64,000 bases of DNA from JABMOW01 sp964409335 (GCA_964409335.1 CAYPCW010000005.1:1-64000); one strand, 5' to 3'. Positions 17,252-26,352 are shown, counted from the first letter of the stretch. Notes: generated by a model not told the origin, from the letters alone. Numbers and translations: made by a program.

Positions 17252-20200
17252 CTACCAGTACTGCCAATTCTTTCCACTTTTGGTTGTGAGTTTGATATCT
17301 CTAAGGTCCGGATTGCTCACATAGATTTTCAATGAATAACTACTGTTCCCTTCCGATGGGAACCACCGAAATTCAAACTTCCAACAATGAAGGGGGCGGC
17401 TGAAAGAAAAAGATTGGGTAACGAGGCTCTGTTCCAACAGATTGATTTGATTAGAATATTGCATTAACCAGTTTTTTGTGATATGGACGTTGAGCGTCGT
17501 CATCAAATCAACCTTTTTGTCGCTTATGACCCTGATCCCTTCCACACGTCGGGTCAATGAATAGTGAAGAGATAAAATAGCGGTCCAGAGTTCTGATTGA
17601 TTCATTGACGGAGGCGGCTGATTGATATTAATACTACCGAGATAGTCATCCGGCAGTGAATTATCCGTTAAGACCGTATCGGGGGGTAAACTGCTTTTTT
17701 TATCTCCGAAACGCGAGCCATTTAATCTGACACGGGTTCCCAAATTCATACTGGTTAACCGTGGTAATGATGCAAATTTATCAACCGGCCGCAATACAGC
17801 CGTTTCCTGATCAGGCGCCAGTTTATACAGATTGTGGCTCATATTGATGTCCAAATCCAGTCCGCCCGGCATCAATACCCGAATTGTGGAATTGATGGGT
17901 GAAAATTTCAGGCTGTCAGCGGTGACATTATACCCTGTAGACATATTCCATGTGAGAAAAGTCTCTTTCGTATAATTATTTTCTCCCAGTTTATATTTGT
18001 ATTGAAAATCATTATCGAGAGAAAAATTGATACTTTTTGATTCCGTCAGCCGGGTTGCGCCGGCAGTACTTCCACTGAACCGGTCAAATAATTCACCATG
18101 GATATCCCGCTGAAAATATCCCGGAGAAACCCCAAAAATGTCCTTCGAAAAATCAGGATGCCATGAAAACCCCAGAGTGGGGGTCATCACATGGCGTAAC
18201 GCATCCAATCGACCCAAACGTACCGGAAAGGTACCGTAAATATTGGTGTTGGCATTCAGACTCAGGGAAAACGTATGCCGGGGTCTGAATTTCTTAACTT
18301 CATCGTAAAGGATGGTTAACCCCGCTTTTTTAAATGCGCCGGTGGAGTCAAACTGAGCTTCCCTATATTTGTACACCCAGTCCTCGGTGAAATTAACCGT
18401 CGGATTCAGCGTGAGCCATCCCTTGAATTTTTGCGGGGACGTCAGGGTAAATACATGTTTCGTCGTGTATTGCACATCATAATTTCTTCCTGTCTGCCAG
18501 GTGGTATCCGATGCAGCGACCAGCGAAACATTTTGCTGAGCTTTTATATTACTGGACATTCGCCAGTAGATAGAATTGTACCATTTTGGACCATTCCCGA
18601 ATACCTGTGACTGGTTGTGATTAAAAATGACAGCCGGTATAATGCGGGTTCGCTCTAATAATTTGTCACCCTGGGATTTGGATTTATCAATGGGTAAACT
18701 CTCTGCTGCAACCAGATCATAATCTTCAGATAGACTAACAGAAAGCGAATTTTTTGTGGATGACCAAATTTTTGAATAATTGACCTTAGACGTCAGGCGT
18801 TGTTCCAGCCGGGTATCTAAATCATATCCATAATTCTGGTTGAGGGTATTATCCGACAGGTAACTGGCATCAATGTTCAGATGTTGAGTCGGGTCAATGG
18901 TCTGGCGATGATACCACCGCATCTTCCATTTTTTTAACACATTTTGAGAGAACAGATCCGTGATCTCATTCGAATAAATATCCCGGTAAGCCTGTGTATT
19001 TATGTTCCCTTGGAAGTGGTAGCGTTTTGCATATCTGAAGATACCATTCACGTCAAAACCTTTTTCATCGTAGAAATTCAGGAGGATTTTTCCGTCTAAA
19101 TAATCGTTTGGCGCCCAATAATATCCCAGTTTTTCGAAATAGGTGCCGGAGCTGGGACGATGACCGAACGTCGGCATGATCCACCCGCTGTGGCGGTTCC
19201 CACCCTTGTTGGGGAAGACCGCAAAGGGGACCGCAAATACCGGCACTTCATAGATGTACAGGATGATGGGTTTGGCGATCACTTTATCTCCGGTTGTCAT
19301 TTTCATTTGCCGGCTGCCCAGGTAGAAATGCGGCGTATCCAAATCACAGGTGGTGTATGCGCTGGTTTGCATGTGAAAGACATTGGGGTCATCCCGGTAC
19401 ACCTGGTTCCCATAATAATAGCCACTGTTAAATTTTGTTTCTCCCAGGACCACGCGACCGTGATGGGTGATGAGATTGAATTCCATAAACTCGCCGCTCA
19501 TCGGTTCACTGGTGAGCGAAGTGATGGTGGGATACCGGTCATCCCGTGCTTCCGCCATCAGCATATCCGTGTTCCAGTCTGATTTGATATATCCCGCTGT
19601 CAATTTGCTGCCTTGATAATCCACGCTTGCATCAGTGATTAAAAAAGTGATCTGCCGGTTCACATGATAGTCCATGTATTCCGCCTGATAGGTTATGGTC
19701 GAATCGATTGTAGTATTGTTTTTCTCCGGAATAAACACGCCCCGTCCGCCGCCGAACACCTGCAGACGATCGATCATTCCATCCAGAAAACCCACGGTAA
19801 TCGTATCCCCGCTGGCAGTATTTACGCCGTTCAGCAGGGTATCTCTCACCACATTGTATTCTGTAACCGCCATGCCGGTGAGCCGCAATTCACTCATTTT
19901 ACCACAGGTAAAAAACGCTTTCAAATTGGCTGATGACATATTGTCCCGGAATATGTGAAGGTCTGGGTCACCGGGATAGAGAAAAGCATTCATGTCCTGG
20001 AAAGCCTTCGCGGACCCGGTAACATCGACCGATTGAATGAGTGAATCAGCATACTGTACCCGGATCAGATCACCGCTGATCCCCTTACCGGGTTCGGTCA
20101 GACTGCAGGACGAGGTCAGGATCATGAGTTGTGCCATATCATTATACGACAAGGATTCCGATACGAGATGACGGTCTGACTCAATCAAATCCGTGCCGCC

Positions 20201-20755
20201 CTGACTGTAAAAGGATGTCCCGCGATATCCTGTTGTTTTCCAATAATGAACAACCGCTGAAGACATGGTCTCTTTGTCGGTTTTCATGTGCACATTGCCC
20301 ATCGCCACCCCGGAATCCGGTTCTGTCCAGTAATGCAGGGAATCGCAGGTGATGATCCGATCACCCCGGCGATAGTAGATGTCATCGTTTGCCCGGAGGT
20401 AACTGTTACTGTCGCTGTAAAACACCATCGTTTGGGAGAGAAGCGTGTCCTGCTCATCCACAAGTTTCACAGAGCCCAGCAGATGATATTCATTGCGTTT
20501 CGGGTAATGGATGGCTTTATCGGTGTATAGCGTCATGGTGCCCCGCCGTAATATGACATTGTTGGTAAACTGCTGGACAGACTCACCATTTTCTAAGGTT
20601 TTTTCCAGGGAGCCGGCATTAATGATCTTCAGGCGGGTATCTTGCTGCGCCTGTGCAAACATAAAGAAAAATAGAAGAATGGCGGCAAAAAATAGGCTTT
20701 CCCGGCGCGGATAAATTGCACGGTCTGTCAAGGGTTCCTGATCTTTGAATTTCAA
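17252..20755 (-). CDS. lptD: LPS-assembly outer-membrane protein LptD
   Basis: This is an 1167-residue exported protein. A signal peptide at about 18-37 ends ...FAQAQ. The OstA/LptA-like beta-jellyroll region covers about 38-400 (FTNNVILRRGTMTLYTDKA, YRRGDRIITCDSLHY). A large beta-barrel follows (PIILYIYEVPVFAVPF, GGNRHSGWIMP) and the protein ends in an aromatic residue (NWQYW), as outer-membrane proteins often do. LptD inserts lipopolysaccharide or a related glycolipid into the outer leaflet, so this gene is direct evidence for a didermic cell. The start used is a TTG. An in-frame TTG at 20731 has a closer AGGA and would still leave a good signal peptide, so the exact start is uncertain. No lptE neighbour is seen. 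Confidence 0.9.
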   Translation of the reverse strand: MKFKDQEPLTDRAIYPRRESLFFAAILLFFFMFAQAQQDTRLKIINAGSLEKTLENGESVQQFTNNVILRRGTMTLYTDKAIHYPKRNEYHLLGSVKLVDEQDTLLSQTMVFYSDSNSYLRANDDIYYRRGDRIITCDSLHYWTEPDSGVAMGNVHMKTDKETMSSAVVHYWKTTGYRGTSFYSQGGTDLIESDRHLVSESLSYNDMAQLMILTSSCSLTEPGKGISGDLIRVQYADSLIQSVDVTGSAKAFQDMNAFLYPGDPDLHIFRDNMSSANLKAFFTCGKMSELRLTGMAVTEYNVVRDTLLNGVNTASGDTITVGFLDGMIDRLQVFGGGRGVFIPEKNNTTIDSTITYQAEYMDYHVNRQITFLITDASVDYQGSKLTAGYIKSDWNTDMLMAEARDDRYPTITSLTSEPMSGEFMEFNLITHHGRVVLGETKFNSGYYYGNQVYRDDPNVFHMQTSAYTTCDLDTPHFYLGSRQMKMTTGDKVIAKPIILYIYEVPVFAVPFAVFPNKGGNRHSGWIMPTFGHRPSSGTYFEKLGYYWAPNDYLDGKILLNFYDEKGFDVNGIFRYAKRYHFQGNINTQAYRDIYSNEITDLFSQNVLKKWKMRWYHRQTIDPTQHLNIDASYLSDNTLNQNYGYDLDTRLEQRLTSKVNYSKIWSSTKNSLSVSLSEDYDLVAAESLPIDKSKSQGDKLLERTRIIPAVIFNHNQSQVFGNGPKWYNSIYWRMSSNIKAQQNVSLVAASDTTWQTGRNYDVQYTTKHVFTLTSPQKFKGWLTLNPTVNFTEDWVYKYREAQFDSTGAFKKAGLTILYDEVKKFRPRHTFSLSLNANTNIYGTFPVRLGRLDALRHVMTPTLGFSWHPDFSKDIFGVSPGYFQRDIHGELFDRFSGSTAGATRLTESKSINFSLDNDFQYKYKLGENNYTKETFLTWNMSTGYNVTADSLKFSPINSTIRVLMPGGLDLDINMSHNLYKLAPDQETAVLRPVDKFASLPRLTSMNLGTRVRLNGSRFGDKKSSLPPDTVLTDNSLPDDYLGSININQPPPSMNQSELWTAILSLHYSLTRRVEGIRVISDKKVDLMTTLNVHITKNWLMQYSNQINLLEQSLVTQSFSFSRPLHCWKFEFRWFPSEGNSSYSLKIYVSNPDLRDIKLTTKSGKNWQYW

Positions 20756-20978
20756 TGTAATGTCACCATACGGGGGATCAAAATTACTTTTTTAGACGGA
20801 TAGGAATGAAATAAGGTTTCCAAAGAGAACCATAAAATTTACGAAGTGAAATATAATTTGGTGATATAAGATGATTAATGTTACATTTTTTAAAGGCATC
20901 CGCGATCAGAAAAAACCCGGTATTGCCAAAGATGAAAACACTGCCGGCGCTTAGCGTACCAATGACCGGTCTGCCGCC

Positions 20979-22526
20979 TTACTTTTCGTACACCACTTCA
21001 CCGGCAATGACCGTCATCATCACCTCTGTATTTAAAATCTCCGGCGGCGGAATCGTCGTAATATCCTCTGAAAGGACGGTCAGATCTGCACTATATCCGG
21101 GAGATATTTTCCCCCGTTGGCGGTCTTCGAAGGCGCTGTATGCGGCCCAGGTGGTAACCATTTTCAGGGCATCCAGAGGCGTTACCCGTTCACCGGCATA
21201 CCATCCGGATTCAGGCATACCGGCGTGATCCTGCCGGGTGACTGCAGCAGAAATTTCATGAAGCAGGTCCCCCGACTCAATCGGACAGTCAGAGCCTCCC
21301 GCCACCCTGATACCTTCCCGGATCAATGTATTCCATCGGGATATCCGATGCGCGCGGTGATCCCCGATGCGTTCACCCAGCCACCGCATATCCGACGTAC
21401 AATGCGACGGCTGCATGGACGGAATAATGTCATTTTCGCCAAATTTGTGGATGTCTTCCGTGGTCAACATCTGGGCATGTTCAATCCGCCACCGGTGTGG
21501 ATTTTTTCCACCCAGTACCCGGTGATACAGATTCAGCACCAACCGGTTCGCCCGGTCGCCAATCGCATGGGTATTCAACTGGTATCCGGCGTCAAGACAA
21601 CGTTTTGCCAGCGCTTCCAATTCATCCTCAGAAAGGAGGATCAATCCAGAATTATGCGGATCATCAGAATAGGGTTCCAGCAATGCGGCGCCCCGGCTGC
21701 CCAGCGCTCCATCCACAAATGCCTTTACCGACCGGATGATGAGCCGATCAGAAATAAAGGGTCCGTGTTGAAAATATCGTTCAAGTAATTCCGGTTCATC
21801 GCTGGCAAGCATTCCGTAACAATTCATCTGGAATGATTCATTATAGATCATGTTCTCTATCGCCGATACCGTTGCAGAATCCATCCACGCATCATGGACC
21901 ATAGTGATCCCCCGGCGCCACAATTCCGGCAGCGCCCGGTGAATGAATTGGCGGATCTGTTTACCGGTTTTTTGTGGGAGCGCTTTCCAGATCAACCTCA
22001 TGGCGTTATCGATGAATATGCACCCGTTCACCACTCTGCCACCCTCGGGGAGGGACATACCGGGGGAATATCCCGCTAAATTCCTGGCGGCTTCATTGAC
22101 CCATGCCGCATGACCATCCACGCGGGTAAGCATCACGGGATGTAAAGGGATCTGTTCATCCAGTATATCGACAGGTGGAAATTCGGGTGATTCCCAACAT
22201 GTCTGGTCCCAGCCCCGCCCGGGAATCCACGATCCCGGCGGATGGTTTTTTGCCTCATCTGCTACCATTTTTGCGATGGTATGGGGTGATTTTACGCCTG
22301 TAAAAGACAGTTCAGATAAAAATTTACCGAAGTTGGCCAGATGCATATGGGCGTCACAGAGTCCCGGGATCATAACCCTGTTTTTCAGATCGATCACCCT
22401 CCCGGAGGGCGGTTCGTTCACGCCGGTGATCCGACCCTTTGATACGGTGACGGTTTTTGCATGCGGCCGGAGTTTATCCAATGTGAGGATATGGCCATTA
22501 ACGAATGTCGTTGGTTTTTGGCTCAT
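20979..22526 (-). CDS. YtcJ-type metal-dependent amidohydrolase
   Basis: This 515-residue protein of the amidohydrolase_3 family has an N-terminal beta-sandwich (FVNGHILTLD, VIDLKNRVMIPG). The first metal motif is DAHMHL near residue 57. RIEHAQML near residue 345 and the late Asp in VAGGSDCPIESGDL (near 420) are also present, with a C-terminal return to the sandwich (GYSADLTVLSED, VIAGEVVYEK). Family members hydrolyse amides and imides, and many are of unknown substrate. The ATG at 22526 gives the usual family N-terminus. An upstream TTG at 22580 would add 18 residues. No clear Shine-Dalgarno is seen for either. It is divergently oriented to the thioredoxin-like gene. Confidence 0.88.
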   Translation of the reverse strand: MSQKPTTFVNGHILTLDKLRPHAKTVTVSKGRITGVNEPPSGRVIDLKNRVMIPGLCDAHMHLANFGKFLSELSFTGVKSPHTIAKMVADEAKNHPPGSWIPGRGWDQTCWESPEFPPVDILDEQIPLHPVMLTRVDGHAAWVNEAARNLAGYSPGMSLPEGGRVVNGCIFIDNAMRLIWKALPQKTGKQIRQFIHRALPELWRRGITMVHDAWMDSATVSAIENMIYNESFQMNCYGMLASDEPELLERYFQHGPFISDRLIIRSVKAFVDGALGSRGAALLEPYSDDPHNSGLILLSEDELEALAKRCLDAGYQLNTHAIGDRANRLVLNLYHRVLGGKNPHRWRIEHAQMLTTEDIHKFGENDIIPSMQPSHCTSDMRWLGERIGDHRAHRISRWNTLIREGIRVAGGSDCPIESGDLLHEISAAVTRQDHAGMPESGWYAGERVTPLDALKMVTTWAAYSAFEDRQRGKISPGYSADLTVLSEDITTIPPPEILNTEVMMTVIAGEVVYEK

Positions 22527-22597
22527 GATTGATTTGGGATTGTTGAATTTTCCATGGTGGAAATATACTTCGGTTTTCAAGTTTGGCCGAAGCGTTC

Positions 22598-22615
22598 ATC
22601 CGGCAGCTGCCGGAT
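22598..22615. repeat. 18-base perfect palindrome, copy 1
   Basis: ATCCGGCAGCTGCCGGAT is identical to its own reverse complement. It lies in the gap between the amidohydrolase and thioredoxin-like starts. A nearly identical copy with one base changed (ATCCGGCAACTGCCGGAT) is at 23079-23096, inside the damaged threonine aldolase gene. It could be a protein-binding site or a small dispersed palindrome. I found no third copy by eye. Confidence 0.7.
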
Positions 22616-22667
22616 TTCCCTCGAATTTCAATTCATCAGCGCTATCAGCCTGCTGTATATTTCACAG

Positions 22668-23009
22668 ATGGATTCCCCGGCGTTTCACACCGAAATAATG
22701 ATACAATCATTGACGGCTGTGTACTTTTACACGACCGGGTGTGCCGGGTGTAAATCCATGAAACTTAAAATATCCCTGCGAATGGTATCCGATTCTCTTT
22801 TCCGGCTGATCATGGTTGATTGTGAGATTTCATCCTGGGAATCAGGCCAATACCTGATATTCACCGTCCCAACGTCGATCCTGTTTCTGAATGGTAGGGA
22901 ATTCCGGAGATTCAGCAGGTTCATTGATCTTACAGATGTTGAATCGACCATATTCCGAATGCGCTCAATACAGGCATCGGGTGTAGAATCTGATCCCGCA
23001 CAAATTTAA
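22668..23009 (+). CDS. Thioredoxin-like protein with CxxC
   Basis: A 113-residue protein with a thioredoxin-fold pattern. A strand leads into the redox motif (VYFYTTGCAGCKSMK, CAGC near residue 25). The cis-proline region is FTVPTSILFLNGRE, and a C-terminal helix follows. The start is uncertain: ATGs at 22668 and 22698 are both in frame, and neither has a good Shine-Dalgarno. The later start would leave only 10 residues less, before the first strand. It lies 18 bases before the threonine aldolase remnant and was perhaps co-transcribed with it. There is no signal peptide, so a cytoplasmic reductase role is likely. The substrate is unknown. Confidence 0.75.
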   Translation: MDSPAFHTEIMIQSLTAVYFYTTGCAGCKSMKLKISLRMVSDSLFRLIMVDCEISSWESGQYLIFTVPTSILFLNGREFRRFSRFIDLTDVESTIFRMRSIQASGVESDPAQI

Positions 23010-23027
23010 ATAGGGCAAAAAGTAAAT

Positions 23028-23346
23028 ATGAAAATTATCGATTTAAGAAGTGATACTGTCACTCATCCCCCACCTTCCATCCGGCAACTGCCGGATGAGT
23101 CGGGCCGAACTGGGAGATGATGTGTTCGGCGATGATCCTACGGTAAACCGGTTACAGGCCATGGCTGCCGACCGATTTGGGAAAGAAGCAGCTTTATTGG
23201 TTCCCAGCGGGACAATGGCAAACCTGGTATCGGTGCTGGTTCACTGTCCCCGGGGGACGGAAGTTATTTTAGGGGATAAATCCCATACGTTCATTTATGA
23301 GGGCGGAGGAATTGCGGCGCTCGTCGAGCGCGAGTTCGGGCGGTGA
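23028..23346 (+). pseudogene. ltaE: Low-specificity L-threonine aldolase, frameshifted and 3'-truncated
   Basis: The ATG at 23028 opens with KIIDLRSDTVTHP, the classic threonine aldolase N-terminus (PLP-dependent; threonine to glycine plus acetaldehyde). After about 20 codons the frame is lost. The family sequence resumes one frame over at 23095 (MSRAELGDDVFGDDPTVNRL...) and continues to FIYEGGGIAAL near 23322. There the family sequence ends abruptly and GC-rich DNA begins. Four extra bases, compared with the expected codon between Gln20 and this Met, account for the frameshift, and they complete the 18-base palindrome at 23079-23096. The remaining two-thirds of the enzyme, including the PLP lysine, is absent. 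The gene cannot make a working enzyme as written. Confidence 0.85.
23079..23096. repeat. 18-base near-palindrome, copy 2, at the ltaE frameshift
   Basis: ATCCGGCAACTGCCGGAT differs from the perfect palindrome at 22598-22615 by one base. It spans exactly the place where the threonine aldolase frame shifts. Replacing CAACTGCCGGATG by CAAGCCATG would restore the expected protein. Confidence 0.7.
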
Positions 23347-24040
23347 GGGCGGGATGAGACGAACAAACTATCTCAGGGACATGTCGGCGCCGGGCATCTT
23401 TTATACCCTGCATCCCAACCTGCTGATCGGGCTCTATCGCGCGATGGACGTGTTCTGGACGCTGCGCGCGAGGGACGCGCGACGATCCGGGGAGGAGATC
23501 GGGTTCTACGAGTTCGGGCTGTTCCAGGGATTCAGCTTCTGGTACGCGAACAACCTCGCCTACGAGATGGGGATGTCGATGGAGTTCCACGGGTTCGACT
23601 CGTTCCAGGGCCTGCCGCCGTCGGAGGTGGACATCCACAGGAACTGGGCTCCCGGGAATTACGCCTGCTCGCTCGAGCAGGTTCAGGACAGCCTCACCAA
23701 ATGGGGCATGCCGCTGAAGTTCCACCTACACCGGGGCTGGTACTCGAAGCAGCTGTTCTCGACGGTCGCGAAGCGGCATGCGCTGCCCGTGGCGGGGATC
23801 GCGCTGATCGACTGCGACCTCTACGAATCGGCGAGAGAGGTGCTGTCGTTCCTGGAAACGCTCATGGCGAAGAACACGATCCTGATGTTCGACGACTACA
23901 ACGCGTTCGGCGGGGATTCGAACCACGGCTAGCGCAAGGCGCTGGCGGAATTCGAGGCCGCGCACCCCGGCTTCCGGAAGGAGCATCTGTTTCCCTTCGG
24001 CGCGTACGGCGAGGCGTTCCGTGTCATCGATTGCTGAACC
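23323..24040. other. GC-rich foreign segment
   Basis: From about 23323 to 24040 the sequence is clearly richer in G and C than both flanks, with GC-ending codons throughout (GCG, CTG, CGC, GAG). The flanking genes use mixed third positions. It starts within the threonine aldolase reading frame and ends just before the AT-rich leader of proS. It carries one methyltransferase reading frame. No terminal inverted repeats, integrase or target duplication are visible at the edges. It could be a short horizontal replacement or a chimeric join in the assembly. Confidence 0.8.
23354..24037 (+). pseudogene. TylF/MycF-type methyltransferase with an in-frame amber codon
   Basis: The frame starts at an ATG after GAGGGCGGG and reads through FYEFGLFQGFSFWYA, HGFDSFQGLPP, APGNYACSLEQVQ, ALIDCDLYESA and ILMFDDYNAFGGD. 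This pattern is typical of TylF-like SAM-dependent O-methyltransferases of sugar and secondary metabolism (metal-binding Asp residues in DCD and DDYN). A TAG at 23930-23932 interrupts it, but the same frame continues without a gap as RKALAEFEAAHPGF and HLFPFGAYGEAFRV to a TGA at 24035. The product would have about 227 residues, the normal family length, if the TAG were a sense codon. Homologues as I recall them have an acidic residue there, so GAG to TAG is a likely single change. Codon use is unlike the flanking genes. Confidence 0.8.
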
Positions 24041-24092
24041 TCGATTTTCGCCCCGGTATTTTGGTAAAATTTTCAAAAGTTAAAGGAATTTC

Positions 24093-25565
24093 ATGGCAAA
24101 AGGCGTAACTCCCAAGAGCGCAGATTACAATAAATGGTATACGGATGTGATTACAAAATCCCAACTGGCAGACTATGGTCCGGTAAAAGGCACAATGGTA
24201 ATTCGTCCTTATGGATATGGCATTTGGGAATTTATCCAACAGGCTTTTGACCAGCGGTTCAAAGCCACCGGGCACAGCAATGCGTATTTTCCACTGTTTC
24301 TCCCCAAGTCCTTTTTATCCAAAGAAGCGGAGCATGTAAAAGGATTCGCCAAAGAATGTGCTGTCGTAACCCACTCCCGCCTGCGTGCCACTGCAGATGG
24401 TAAAAGCCTGGAAGTCGACCCTGATTCCAAACTGGAGGAAGAGATCATCGTGCGCCCCACCAGCGAAACGGTGATCTGGTCTATGTATAAAAAATGGATC
24501 AGCTCCTATCGTGACCTGCCCCTGTTGTTGAATCAATGGGCAAATGTGGTCCGATGGGAAATGCGCACCCGGCTGTTCATCCGCACCAGTGAATTTTTGT
24601 GGCAGGAAGGTCACACGGCACATGCCACTGCAGAAGAAGCCAGGGAGGAGACCCTGAAAATGCTGGAAATCTACCGTGAAGTCGCTGAAGATGTATTGGC
24701 GATCCCGGTGATCACCGGATTAAAATCCGAGTCTGAAAAATTTGCCGGTGCAGTAGACACTTACTGCATCGAAGCGATGATGGGGGATAAAAAAGCGCTT
24801 CAGGCTGGCACATCCCATTATCTTGGACAGAACTTTGCCAAAGCCTTCGACGTGAAATTTCAAAACGAGGACAATCAGGAAGAATACGTTTACGCCACCA
24901 GCTGGGGCGTCAGTACCCGGCTGATCGGCGCTGTTATCATGGCGCACGGCGATGATAACGGATTGCGGCTGCCTCCGAAGATTGCACCGATCCAGGTGGT
25001 GATCATCCCGATCCTGCGAAGTGATGAGGACGGCAAACAGGTTTCCGGTTACCTTCAGCCCCTCTTGGATACGCTCAGGAGGGATGGCCTCCGCGTCCAT
25101 GTGGATGACCGCCAGAAAATGTCCCCGGGGTTTAAATTTAACGAATGGGAAATGAAGGGTGTGCCGCTTCGGATTGAGGTGGGTCCGCGGGACATGGCGA
25201 ACCGGAAGGTCGCAGCCGCCCGGCGGGATTCCGGGGAGAAATTCAATTTGGGGATTGATGAAGCCGGACAGAAAATCCCTGCGATACTAGTGGATATTCA
25301 ACGATCTCTGTTTCAACAGGCATTAAACTTCCGGGATCAGAACACACATACAGTAACCACATATGATGAATTCAGGCACATTATCGAAACCGGCGGTTTT
25401 GTACGCTGCGGATGGGATGGCACACGGGAAACAGAAGACGCCATCAAAACCGAAACCAAAGCGACGATCCGGGTGATCCCGATTGATGAAATACCCGAAG
25501 GACTTACCTGTATTTATACAGGTAAAAAAGCCAAGCGCGAGGTGATCTTCGCCCGGGCATACTAA
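24093..25565 (+). CDS. proS: Prolyl-tRNA synthetase, short (ProS type 3) form
   Basis: This class II synthetase has 490 residues. N-terminal region: KGVTPKSADYNKWYTDV. Motif 2 region: VVRWEMRTRLFIRTSEFLWQ. Motif 3 region: TSWGVSTRLIGAVIMAHGDD. The anticodon-binding domain is at about 290-390, followed by the C-terminal domain of the archaeal/eukaryal-like type. It lacks the INS editing domain of the long bacterial form. It charges tRNA-Pro. An AAAGGA Shine-Dalgarno precedes the ATG by about 6 bases. Native AT-richer composition resumes just before this gene, after the GC-rich segment. Confidence 0.96.
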   Translation: MAKGVTPKSADYNKWYTDVITKSQLADYGPVKGTMVIRPYGYGIWEFIQQAFDQRFKATGHSNAYFPLFLPKSFLSKEAEHVKGFAKECAVVTHSRLRATADGKSLEVDPDSKLEEEIIVRPTSETVIWSMYKKWISSYRDLPLLLNQWANVVRWEMRTRLFIRTSEFLWQEGHTAHATAEEAREETLKMLEIYREVAEDVLAIPVITGLKSESEKFAGAVDTYCIEAMMGDKKALQAGTSHYLGQNFAKAFDVKFQNEDNQEEYVYATSWGVSTRLIGAVIMAHGDDNGLRLPPKIAPIQVVIIPILRSDEDGKQVSGYLQPLLDTLRRDGLRVHVDDRQKMSPGFKFNEWEMKGVPLRIEVGPRDMANRKVAAARRDSGEKFNLGIDEAGQKIPAILVDIQRSLFQQALNFRDQNTHTVTTYDEFRHIIETGGFVRCGWDGTRETEDAIKTETKATIRVIPIDEIPEGLTCIYTGKKAKREVIFARAY

Positions 25566-25605
25566 CGCCAATATCGCGGTTACCGTGAAGGATTCTTAAC
25601 AAACG

Positions 25606-26352
25606 ATGTTGATTGAAACCCGTGCTATTGTCCTGAAATCCTTCCCTTACGGAGATACCAGTCTCATTACCAGAATGTATACTGATGAGCAGGGGAAAGT
25701 CGCGACATTAGCTAAAGGTGCCCGGCGGCCCAAAAATAATATTACCGCACTGCTTGAGCCGTTAAACATCGTGGAGGTGAGTTATTATTACAAAGATGGC
25801 CGGGGAATACAGACATTAAAGGAAGCAAACGGATCTGTTGTAATTTCGAGAATCCGGGAAAATCTTGAACGATTGACCATTGCCCTTGCTGTGCTGGATA
25901 TTTTAGACCACACAACGCACGAATATGATCCTAACCCCATTCTGTTCCGGCTCGCCACCCGGACTATCAGCGAAATGGAAGCCATATCCGGGTCAGGCAG
26001 AACATTATTCTGGTTTTTTATGCTGCAGATGGCGATCCGTACCGGCTTCAAGCCCAATCTATATCAATGCGGAACGGGAAATGAACCATTGACATCTGCA
26101 ATTCTGGACCACACCTCCGGCGTACTTTGCTGTCCAAGGTGTTTGACCGGAGGCGACATTCGGTTAAATTCAGAGCAACTAATCATTCTGAGGCAGATGA
26201 ACGAAAGCCATATCGATCAGTTGGGGAACCTCACCGTTAGAGATGAATCTGCATTGGGAATATCCCAATTTCTTGTTGCCTATTTAACATTTCACCTTGA
26301 AGGGATGGGAAAAGTAAAATCGTTGAAACTCATGGAGGCGTCCACTATATGA
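25606..26352 (+). CDS. recO: DNA repair protein RecO
   Basis: A 248-residue RecO with an N-terminal OB-fold (ETRAIVLKSFPYGDTSLITRMYT, then KVATLAKGARRPKN, as in the family). A helical C-terminal domain follows with a four-cysteine zinc site (QCG...LCCPRC, near residues 150-172). RecO loads RecA on SSB-coated DNA together with RecR. It overlaps the esterase gene by 4 bases (ATGA), so the two are translationally coupled, though there is no functional link that I know of. Confidence 0.93.
   Translation: MLIETRAIVLKSFPYGDTSLITRMYTDEQGKVATLAKGARRPKNNITALLEPLNIVEVSYYYKDGRGIQTLKEANGSVVISRIRENLERLTIALAVLDILDHTTHEYDPNPILFRLATRTISEMEAISGSGRTLFWFFMLQMAIRTGFKPNLYQCGTGNEPLTSAILDHTSGVLCCPRCLTGGDIRLNSEQLIILRQMNESHIDQLGNLTVRDESALGISQFLVAYLTFHLEGMGKVKSLKLMEASTI

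Noticed and set aside
20878..21228. Plus-strand ORF overlapping the amidohydrolase 3' end
   Set aside because: It lies antisense to a well-supported family gene and has no recognisable pattern.
23930..23932. Pyrrolysine reading of the amber codon
   Set aside because: Pyrrolysine is known in methylamine methyltransferases, not in TylF-type enzymes. No pylT or pylS is seen in the window, and a point mutation or sequence error is simpler.
23291..24076. Minus-strand ORFs opposite the GC-rich methyltransferase
   Set aside because: In GC-rich DNA stop codons are rare in all frames. These have no family resemblance, while the plus-strand frame has clear TylF-type motifs.
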